Positions 11,201-18,500 of a stretch of DNA of 64,000 bases are shown in pieces (positions within the stretch are counted from its first letter, which is position 1; the number at the start of each line of letters is the position of its first letter). The stretch spans positions 1 through 64,000 of the forward strand of contig CAMKLO010000005.1 of NCBI GenBank assembly GCA_946413655.1, read 5' to 3'. The DNA is from an uncultured Fibrobacter sp. GTDB lineage: Bacteria > Fibrobacterota > Fibrobacteria > Fibrobacterales > Fibrobacteraceae. Position numbers and translations under genes: made by a program. Under the pieces are notes generated by a model. It did not search any database, was not told the origin of the DNA, and worked only from the letters and a program-made list of their open reading frames with translations.

Positions 11201-12915
11201 TTGGCATCGATGATGCAGATACTTACATTAGCCAGTTCTATGCGGAAAGTGACATTGAAGCGGAGAGCTATGCGGGAGGCATTCTCGGTAGTGCCGGTGG
11301 TGATGTTCGCATAGAAAATTCCTACCATATCGGTAAAGTCTCTAGCAATATTTCTAACTTTGATGGCGCAGGAAATGTTCGTGGCGTTGCCGTTGGTGGT
11401 ATTGTCGGCGTCAACGAATCGTATGCAAATATTCACCTTGTAAATTCGTACCACATGGGCGATGTTACTGCAGTAAACGACTACCGTAGTATAGATGGCG
11501 TCATTGGCGTCAATCATTCCGACGAAGTGCATATTGATAACGTATTCTACCCGTCGTCGTTATATTCGGAATTCCCTGCAAACGCAGCAGATTCTGCGAT
11601 GTTTGCGAATGGCTCTGTTGCACATAACTTGCACAATTACGATAACGGAAGCATGACAGGCGCTATTTGGGGACAAAAGGTTGGAGTAGATCCCTACCCC
11701 GTGTTCACCTCCAAAGTAGATGGCTACCAAACAGACAAGAAAGTTTCAAACTTGGTTTTGCACACGTTTGAGGGCGATTCCAACAACTACATCAACCATT
11801 ACACAGAAGGTCAAGTCACTTCGTTGCCCACTGTTGCACGAGAAGGACACATTTTCCATGGTTGGTTTACAGAACCCCAATTCTTGGAGGACTCGCTGCT
11901 GTTCATTGATTCCTCAGCTTCCGGAGATTTGGAACTTTACGCAAAACTCCAAATTAAAAAATTCGTTATATCCACAAGGATTTTTGTAGAGGATGGCTGT
12001 TCTGGATACGTAGAAGGAACAGGTTATTTCGACTACGGAACAAAGACTGTGTTGAAAGTGGTTCCCGATTCAGGATGCGGATTGTCGTCTAGTTACATTC
12101 ATACACCATTTGATGAATTTGGGGTATATACTATAGACAAAGTTACAAAGAATGAATCCTACAATGTCCACATTGGCAAGGGCGTTTATAAAATCTGGTA
12201 TTACGTAGATGAAGATGTATCGTTGCCAAACGCCACCAATACACGCACCTTGGAAGATGCAGTTACATTGCCGATTCCTTCAAAGCAATGCTATGAATTT
12301 GAGGGATGGTACGACAATGAAAACCTGGAAGGCTCCCCCGTTAAAAACATAAGCAAAGGCGCTTATGGCGACAGAAAATTCTGGCCCAAGTGGAAAGAGA
12401 ATGCTTCGGAATGCTTGGAATCATCGTCGTCCTCGATTCAAACATCGTCGTCATCCTCGACACTGATCGAAAATCTGTCCAGTAGCAGTGTTGCAAAATC
12501 GTCGTCGTCTTCGATTCAAACATCGTCGTCATCCTCGACACTGATCGAGAATCTGTCCAGTAGCGGTGTTGCAAAATCGTCGTCTTCGACTAAAGTATCT
12601 TCGTCATCCAACGTCGCAAAGTCTAGCTCGTCGAAAGCAAAATCCAGCTCTAGCAGCGTCAAGAAATCGTCTTCGTCTAGCAAAACAGATGCCATTGATT
12701 ATGTCGTTAACTCTAACGTGAAAATAGATGTTATTGGCCGCTACATCCAAATTGACGGAGTACAGTCTGATGCAAATTATACGTTGTTCGATTTGCAAGG
12801 GAAGATTCTTTTATCAGGTTCTGTTGAAAATGGTTCTTGGCAAATTGCTGTGCCGAGGGCGGGAACCTATTTGCTTCGCGTCGGCATGCAAATGCAAAGG
12901 GTGACTGTGAAATAA
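5218..12915 (+). CDS. Giant secreted repeat protein (GLUG-like/InlB B-repeat-like modules, poly-Ser linkers, T9SS-like C-terminus)
   Basis: 2565 aa ORF. Signal peptide MKRIVLLICMACAIVGAK. Five modules starting DGCYxISTAxELYGFAAIVNG, each followed by a GYxFxGWF-type Listeria-Bacteroides-like repeat. C-terminus NYTLFDLQGKILLSG...AGTYLLRV resembles a sorting domain. Confidence 0.88.
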   Translation: MKRIVLLICMACAIVGAKVTPTAPTVKDGCYSISTADELYGFAAIVNGTLEAGRAAESSACGMLTQDILANDTTTIECYYKKETNSKDSVYTCYKIDYENDSKRIDIDPATIVPHTQWTPLKNFSGRFDGQGHTIWKLENIKDSTQNNLGFIALVSGGTEASPVVIKDLTIRHTKFYGHDTVGGIVAKNSGNLLLDNVMYLSQVKGRRQVASLVGRNENQLTIKKGVATNVTGQKFIGSAVGSNSGTIDIDSLSFIHKFNVEGSAYPIVYRTDLIGVSHVGLILGVNEKSAKVNIKNVTTGIDDSYIVEDAFVDADSVLGGFVGLNDKNATITISASSMLKISTLGGENRPYIGGFVGINRGTVDITNSYAKGPVAGISSGCFVGLNQDSLSVTNSYSDCLSDLKTKDPVVGECRVGHVSLKNTFYKDNSNTYSCAKKYGAKPISSQEVSNGVLTIMLHNYKGGEVWGQDNAARDNWPKQNVAFGPFSFKLNLCTTAYYHDFEINGPSCRPDTSITTYTYGKGIAQLPVHTKYGYKFLGWSYENKQDSILVSISKDSYGDIELFNRWDGDAKVPPKDKDGCYLISTISDLYGIGIAPDKKCVKLVNDIVVNQNMENMILDGLYTGDPNPQRSWDGIKGFNGVFDGQGHKISGLYNKVFFSEVNKGDTLTIKNLGIVNSAFKNAPVFVEQNNGVLNITHSYSTAISNGFVGTNSGEVYISDSYNTGLIRVGASMIGTNNKKAVLDNVYNSGAVQRGAGIISTNLGTAIISNSYNVGSISDETLREKSTAGLVGYSKGKTTIINCFNAAPVYGYAVVGGLVGAHWTDTLTIINSYNAGPVKDAYSEHNYGIVGMAEVYNSWNSKTHEYDKLVHDDKYAVYMYNVFSLMGLEDHTQLSIQASPAVFKNGYVAKLLHDYVQKDADGNVVKGGINGEIWGQEVGKDSLPVFKGKLVGVAEKANEGDIIMPSSSSMAISSSSSSVESSSSISVEYSFVLPKVVDGCYQVSTAQELHGFATIVNGTHGAKKNSAACGILTSDIALDASKYGLWEPIENFAGSLDGQGHTISNLEIDAYRYGANASFIASINGGTKKNPVAIKNIAWDNSTISAKTGAALINTVKTGSYVEIDHVHNGMDFTIDSGRVAAFIATTEENSDLNISYSYNTGNIKNNSSSYFGCIVNVANGKVTLKNVYNTGTGESLIGTARDSVTIINSYNNPKNFSYSLLLGFCEENKNDVIIENSYIMQASTDFCRRRSSNVHKDEFADGYVAMRLHYHFNGYGYDGMEWGQNIGVDANPNFSGVITGDVRPYSKVVSLNVVSYSGDKTNYPRYYVSQTVLTLPDPTPRTGYAFAGWFDDTTSSVPIDNRIGISFAEEDLTYYTRWWPLPTRDGKCYKINSAEEMLGFSAIVNGGLGIKKDSTACAILTADIVLDSSKFLQWTPLEEFAGSLDGQGHSISFTWTKLQKSDGNKSFISSISGGSKDKPIIIKNIDWKNASADGLFGADLIDYIRDSSYVIIDSIHNGINFSENARFIGSTGENSHLTISNSYNTGSFSGKNGYFIDYVWGQVSFLNFYDVGSSNGIVGIANDSVKIENSYSLSKNQKVGFIDSTKYSKKVSIINSYYLDTLKSRFGGTQATAEEFANGTIAVKLHYDYDYDGSIWGQKVGTDLSPNFSKKIAGANDSTTGLYSIEMVTHSEDTTQYKKVYAKGIGLTLQNPSPKKGYAFGGWFKNPSYLGHAIKKITPNDSGDVKLYGKWWPLPKQKAGCYEIGSVDDLFGFAAIVNGNIGAKKDSTACGKLVADIEFKEIGELWTDSLLVWVPMWNFAGSFDGNGFSIKNIFISNPSNYYPEDTEGAGLFGTISGGTAEKPVVIKNLTLYEGYIDGGWNTGSIAGLINESNVILDSITADLYVSGYIKVGGIVGVISSSTVSLTNSRKIFSNAKMIPAYYPGDEPSIEKSLYGTYNIGGLISTITNHSHVRIVNNYVKGKLLAWNCGIGAAVGIDDADTYISQFYAESDIEAESYAGGILGSAGGDVRIENSYHIGKVSSNISNFDGAGNVRGVAVGGIVGVNESYANIHLVNSYHMGDVTAVNDYRSIDGVIGVNHSDEVHIDNVFYPSSLYSEFPANAADSAMFANGSVAHNLHNYDNGSMTGAIWGQKVGVDPYPVFTSKVDGYQTDKKVSNLVLHTFEGDSNNYINHYTEGQVTSLPTVAREGHIFHGWFTEPQFLEDSLLFIDSSASGDLELYAKLQIKKFVISTRIFVEDGCSGYVEGTGYFDYGTKTVLKVVPDSGCGLSSSYIHTPFDEFGVYTIDKVTKNESYNVHIGKGVYKIWYYVDEDVSLPNATNTRTLEDAVTLPIPSKQCYEFEGWYDNENLEGSPVKNISKGAYGDRKFWPKWKENASECLESSSSSIQTSSSSSTLIENLSSSSVAKSSSSSIQTSSSSSTLIENLSSSGVAKSSSSTKVSSSSNVAKSSSSKAKSSSSSVKKSSSSSKTDAIDYVVNSNVKIDVIGRYIQIDGVQSDANYTLFDLQGKILLSGSVENGSWQIAVPRAGTYLLRVGMQMQRVTVK
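12425..12585 (+). repeat. In-frame tandem duplication of a 78-bp poly-Ser linker unit
   Basis: tcgattcaaacatcgtcgtcatcctcgacactgatcga(a/g)aatctgtccagtagc(a/g)gtgttgcaaaa occurs twice, 78 bp apart (tcgattcaaa at 12433 and 12511). Confidence 0.9.
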
Positions 12916-12947
12916 ACCCTAAATTTTGGGTTGGTTGATGGTATAAG

Positions 12948-12991
12948 GGTGAAAGTCTTTAAAAACAATTTAAATTTTGAATACTTTCACC
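12948..12991. other. Inverted repeat GGTGAAAGT...ACTTTCACC downstream of the giant gene
   Basis: 9-bp perfect arms at 12948-12956 and 12983-12991 with AT-rich spacer. Confidence 0.6.
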
Positions 12992-13034
12992 TCTAAATGA
13001 AGTTCTTTTGAATTTGTGTGGTGCTAATCGCAAA

Positions 13035-13061
13035 AACCTCGCATTTCTGCGGGGCTTTTTT
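13035..13061 (+). terminator. Rho-independent terminator-like hairpin
   Basis: acctcgcatttctgcggggctttttt: GC stem, short loop, T-tract; A-tract 5' so possibly bidirectional. Confidence 0.75.
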
Positions 13062-13177
13062 GTGTTCTTAGGATACATTTTGTATTCTGAAATATGTCGT
13101 ATTTTGTATAAAAATGGCTAAAACGTAAAATTTAAGCTAAAAACGGCAATATTTGTATTCCAATGTTATTGAAAAGC

Positions 13178-13185
13178 TATATTTG
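13178..13185 (+). promoter_or_regulatory. Bacteroidetes-like -7 box TATATTTG, 5 nt before ATG of the TIGR02147-family gene
   Basis: TATATTTG followed by N5-ATG. An identical 12-mer atatttgtattc occurs at 13149-13160 and 13179-13190 (30-bp period). Confidence 0.5.
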
Positions 13186-13190
13186 TATTC

Positions 13191-14090
13191 ATGAAGGCGA
13201 TTATTGAATATACAGATTATCGCAAGTTCATTCAGGATTACTATGATGAACGTAAGCGCAGCTCCGCTTTTACTTGGCGTGAGTTTGCTCGGAATGCCGG
13301 ATTTTCGTCGGCAGTTTTTTTGAAGTACGTTTGTGAAGGGAAAAAGAATCTGAGCATCAGTGCCGCAGGGTCGGTCGCAAATGCCATGGGGCTTGCCGGT
13401 TTCGAGAAGACGTATTTTGTTCTGATGGTTACGTATGCCCATGCAAAAGGGGACGAGGCGAAAATGGAGGCTTTTGAAAAACGCTGTGCATTGGCGAGGT
13501 CGCATAAGGTTCGTGTGCTTGGGGGTGAAGAATTCGATTATTACAAGTCCTGGAAAAATCCGTTGCTCCGTGAACTCGCTCCACACATGCCGGGAGCTAG
13601 GCCTGCTGAAATGGCTCGTGCGTGCAAACCGAAAATTTCTGCGGCAGAAGTCTCTGAAACGCTCGACTTTCTGGAAGATGCAAATCTTTTGAGAAAGAAC
13701 AGAGATGGGAATTACGTGCAGACGGACAAGTCTATTTCGATGGGTTCTGTGGATGCTGTGCCGCTTGCCGCGAAGGATTTGCAACGGCAGATGGGTGAAC
13801 TTGCCGTGAAGGCTTTGGACTTGCCGCTTGCGGAGCGCGCGATGTCGGGTGTTGTGCTTGGGCTTACGGAGGAATCTTATGAACAGATTAAGAAAGAGCT
13901 TCTGGAATTCCGTCGCCGCATTATCGCGATTGCTACGGAAAGCGACAAAACGCAGAGGGTTTATCGCTTGAACTTGCAACTGTTCCCGATAAGTGAACGG
14001 CTTGATCAATGTGAAGAAAACGAGAAAGTCGATGAGTCTGGATGTCATCCCGGACTTGTTCCGGGATCAGTTGGCTCAAGAATGGAGTGA
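13191..14090 (+). CDS. TIGR02147-family protein (putative HTH regulator)
   Basis: Starts MKAIIEYTDYRKFIQDYYDERK, matching the paralog at 58306 (MKPIFEYTDYREWIRDAFEDFK). HTH-like N-terminal region and ...YRLNLQLFP ending typical of the family. Confidence 0.85.
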   Translation: MKAIIEYTDYRKFIQDYYDERKRSSAFTWREFARNAGFSSAVFLKYVCEGKKNLSISAAGSVANAMGLAGFEKTYFVLMVTYAHAKGDEAKMEAFEKRCALARSHKVRVLGGEEFDYYKSWKNPLLRELAPHMPGARPAEMARACKPKISAAEVSETLDFLEDANLLRKNRDGNYVQTDKSISMGSVDAVPLAAKDLQRQMGELAVKALDLPLAERAMSGVVLGLTEESYEQIKKELLEFRRRIIAIATESDKTQRVYRLNLQLFPISERLDQCEENEKVDESGCHPGLVPGSVGSRME

Positions 14091-14125
14091 GATAGTTGGG
14101 AGTGACGAAAGTGAAAGAAATTTTT

Positions 14126-15553
14126 ATGAATTTGAATAAACTATTTACTTTTTTGTTTGCGCTGATTTCGGGCATTTTTGTGGCGTGCTCGGATTCCGAG
14201 GTCGCGGGCGGTTCTTCGGACGATGCCGGCATTTACGCTGTCAAGGATTTGGACGTGGCGGGCGTTTCGCAGAAGGGTCCGTTTGCGACGGGGTCTGTTG
14301 TGAGCGTGCAGGGCGTGGATTGCAAGACGCTAGAGCTGACGGGCGAAAAATTTACAGGCAACGTTAAAAGCGACAAGGGCGACTTTGCTATAGATGGCGT
14401 CAATCTCAAATCTTCGTGTGCTTTGTTCGAAGTGACGGGCTATTACCTTAACGAAGTGACCGGAAAAGAGTCTTCGGGTAAGCTCTCGCTCAAGGCTCTG
14501 ACCGACCTTAGCGTTCGAAAGACTGTGAACGTCAACTTGCTCACGCATTTGGAGTACGAACGTGTGAAGTACCTCGTGACGGTTGAAAAAATGGACTTTG
14601 CGGTGGCAAAAGCCCAAGCGGAACGCGAGGTGCTCACATCGTTTGATATTGCGAATAATGTTGACGAATTTGAAAACTTGAACATCTTCGAAAAGGGCGA
14701 CGGAAACGCGGCTCTCCTTGCGGTGAGCGTGCTGATGCAAACCGATGCGGATGTAGCAAAGCTTGAAGAACGTACAAACGAAGTCAGCTCCGCCATTGCG
14801 AAAAACGGTTTGTGGGACGATGAAGAAACGAAGTCGGAAGTCGCAGAATGGGTCGCCGCCGCAAAAGAAAACGGTCAAATTGAAAAAATCCGCCAAAATC
14901 TCGAAAGCTTGAATTATGCAAGCGAGATTCCTGCGTTTGAAACGTATGTGGAAAGCTTTGGCGAAGGCTTGACACGGGAATCTTTTTTAAATCCGCAATT
15001 GCAGTACGATTCCATTGTCGATAACCGCGATGGACAAGTTTATAAAACCGTAAAAATCGGTGAGCAAGTTTGGATGGCCCAGAACTTGAACTATGCAGAT
15101 GACGTAAAAATGCCGGAATTGAAAGGGAATATGTGGTGCTATGATAACAATCCCGAAAAGTGTAGCCTGATGGGCCGTCTTTACACTTGGAATGTGGCAA
15201 AAGATTCGCTTTGCCCTGATGGTTACCGCTTGCCGGATACGACTGCGTGGAATACGTTGATTGTTGTGGCTGGCGGAGAGGCCAAGGCGGCTGCTGTGCT
15301 CAAGTCGCAATTTGGCTGGGATGCTTTGGGCGGTACGAACGATTATGGCTTTTCGGTTGTTGCCGATGGCGAAAGGTATCGTAGCGGCTCCTTCGATTCT
15401 GAGGGGCTTAAAGCTTATATCTGGAGTTCCGCTGAATATCCAGAGGCTAGCGAGAATGCTGCATACGCCATTTATTTTGGAAACGACGGTTCCGTTTCTG
15501 TGAAAAATTTCCCGAAGAATAACGGATTCTCGGTCCGTTGCCTTAAAAACTAG
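14126..15553 (+). CDS. FISUMP-domain lipoprotein, single FISUMP domain
   Basis: MNLNKLFTFLFALISGIFVACSDSE lipobox; module VAGVSQKGPFATGSVVSVQG; one FISUMP domain ending FSVRCLKN. Confidence 0.92.
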   Translation: MNLNKLFTFLFALISGIFVACSDSEVAGGSSDDAGIYAVKDLDVAGVSQKGPFATGSVVSVQGVDCKTLELTGEKFTGNVKSDKGDFAIDGVNLKSSCALFEVTGYYLNEVTGKESSGKLSLKALTDLSVRKTVNVNLLTHLEYERVKYLVTVEKMDFAVAKAQAEREVLTSFDIANNVDEFENLNIFEKGDGNAALLAVSVLMQTDADVAKLEERTNEVSSAIAKNGLWDDEETKSEVAEWVAAAKENGQIEKIRQNLESLNYASEIPAFETYVESFGEGLTRESFLNPQLQYDSIVDNRDGQVYKTVKIGEQVWMAQNLNYADDVKMPELKGNMWCYDNNPEKCSLMGRLYTWNVAKDSLCPDGYRLPDTTAWNTLIVVAGGEAKAAAVLKSQFGWDALGGTNDYGFSVVADGERYRSGSFDSEGLKAYIWSSAEYPEASENAAYAIYFGNDGSVSVKNFPKNNGFSVRCLKN

Positions 15554-15561
15554 GAGCTTTT

Positions 15562-18500
15562 ATGTTGTTTAAACCTATGAGGAAGACCATGAAACCGCGA
15601 TTTATTTTTACTGTTGTTTTATCGCTGTTTGCGATTCACTCTTTTGCGGCAAACGGCTCCATGAAGGGTGACGGCTCTGCAACTAGCCCATTCCAAATCG
15701 AGGACTATGAAGACCTCAAGGCGATAGGCAAGGGCGCTTATCTATACTCTTTGGATTACGTTCTGACAAAAGATATCGACGCTTCGGCCTCCAAGAACGA
15801 AATGTGTAACGAGGACGGCTGCAATGGCTTTATTTCAATCGGTAAGTACAAAGATGCCGCCGATAGCATTATATTCTGGGGGAATATTGATGGCCAAAAC
15901 CATACTATCAGCGACTTGACCATTTGGCTTCCGTGTGAAAATGATGTTGCATTTATCTCTTATTTGGGTGGTTCTGTTTCTAACTTGAAATTCGACCGTA
16001 TTCATGTGACCGGTCGCGTAACAGAATCGAATTTTGTGGCAAGTGTTGCCGCTAAGCAGATGGGTACTATCAGGAATGTGCATGTGACGAACGGCTTTGT
16101 CCAAGGGCAAAATTATGTTGGTGGTATTGTTGGTGAGGGTACGAGACGCTATGATGAGAACGCCATTATAGACAGCGTCTCCTTCCAAGGCGACATCAAG
16201 GGTTCGCAAAGGGTCGGTGGCATTGTCGGTGAAACGGATATGGATGTTTTACGTGCAGAAACCGATGTGAACATCGTCGTTATGGATCAGGATGCGGGTG
16301 GCATTGTCGGATATTTGACCGGTCATGTATTTCAGTCTCGTTCTAGCGGAACGATTACTCCAGATGCGTATGAGGTGGACGAAGTCGGCGGTATCGCTGG
16401 TTATTCTAAAGGCGGAATCAGTGAATGTGTTTCGACAATGGACCTGATACGTTCGGGAAGCTTTTATCTTGATGAGAGTATTGGCGGTATTGTCGGTGAA
16501 GGTGGTTTAGTCAGTGCGTCTTATGCCCTTGGAACCGTCGAAGGCAAACGGTATGTGGGTGGCATTGCCGGAAATGGTGCGGTGGAGTATTCTTATGCGA
16601 TGGGCACGGTACATGGCAGTGAATATGTAGGTGGCCTTGTGGGATACGGAACGGTCCGAAATTCCTATGCTGCGAATATCGTTCAGGGGGATAGTCGCGT
16701 TGGTGGGCTCATCGGAATGGCTGCCGATACTGTTGTGAGTTCGTACTGGAATACCGATATTTCTGGGCTCGATACGAGTGCTGGCGGCACGGGGCTTACG
16801 ACTGCAAAGATGATGAAGTTTTCTTCGTTTGCAGGCTGGGATACTTTAGGTTATAATGAATATGTCATTGACGGTACAGATACTTGCGATTATTATAAGG
16901 ATTTCGGAGTCTGCTATAGCCCTACGGGAAAATTTATTCGCCATTGGGCCATTGACGAAGGAAAATCTTTCCCCTACTTGGCAAATCATCCTTTCTTGAA
17001 AAAAACTTTGGTTCCGATAGCGGTGCCGACCGTAGCAGCAAAGTGGCAAGAAATTCCTGTAGTCGCGTCTCTTATGAAAGTTGATGGTGAACTTGTTGGC
17101 AAATGGCTTGGTTGGGCAAAGCCAAACATGCCAGGAGATCCGATTGAACGCGATTCGCTTTACTATGGCTATCGAATCGGTGTGGTTGCTGGTAAGGATA
17201 CGATTTGGGGTACATCGAGCTACATGGCCGTTCCGAACAAGATTGAAATTTCATCTTTTGAAGAACTTCAGAAAATCGGAAACGATATTGCGTATCCGCT
17301 CACGGCGAACTATGAACTTATAAAAGATATTGATGCTTCGGGTTCGAATTTTAAACCGATTGGAGACGGTGTCCATGCTTTTTCGGGAATGTTCGATGGC
17401 AAGAACCATACCATCAGTAACCTGACTATAGACGAACCGAACCGCGACTTTACGGGTATGTTCGGCTATACACAGATGGCGCGCATCAAGAATTTGACGT
17501 TAAAGAATGCGAAAGTGACAGGTTCATGGTATGTCGGTGCTTTGGGTGGCGAGATGAAGCGGACTGTTGTTAAAAATGTCGTTTCGTTGAATGGCGATGT
17601 CGTTGGAGATTCATATGTGGGCGGCTTGATTGGGTCTGCTCGCGAAGACTCGATTGAAGTGGTGGCGACAACCGGAAACGTTACAGGCGTAGAAGGGGTT
17701 GGAGGGCTTATCGGGGCGAGTTCGTCAGTACTGCGCGATGCCTTTGCGATTGATGTTGTTAAGGGACATGAACCGGTAGCAGGTGCTATTGCGCACATGC
17801 AGCATTTTGATATAACGCCTGTGGTCGAACGAGTTTATTCGGCCAGCATGCTCAAAGCTTTCAAGGCTAGCGGAATTATTGCTTCTGATTTCTGGTGGAG
17901 CGGCGATCCCGAATACTGCTTCTTCGACAGCACTGTTGCTAAAATTGCAAGCGGCGGTCTCAGCACTAACGCGATGCTGAAAAAGACGACTTATGAGACA
18001 TTCGATTTTGAAAACGTTTGGGAAATCCAAGAAGGAAAATCCTATCCGTACTTCAAGGGCATGGATCCGATGCTTCCGGGAATGCTTAAGGATGACGGTA
18101 AGGTAAATGTTCTTGCTGGATTTGGAACTGAAAAAAGTCCGTATAAAATATCGACTTACGAAGATCTCAAACTTATCGGCAAGCATGAATATGCGACAAA
18201 TCTTTATTACAAGTTATCTGGAAATATTAATGCTTATGCCTCGTTAAATGAAAACTGTAATGCAGGCGTCTGCAAGGGCTTTGAACCGATTCCTGAATTT
18301 AGCGGCACATTCATTGGTGGAGGCCGGATTATTGGGAACCTGAATATCAACCGCCCAGATGAGGATTCCGTAGGACTCTTCCGTGTATTGACTTCAACGG
18401 CTAAGGTAACGGGAATTGTTGTGGATTCGTCTTCTAACTTTACCGGGGATAATTTTGACACCCAAAGAAAGACATTCAAGCCGATTATTCGTGGCAAAAA

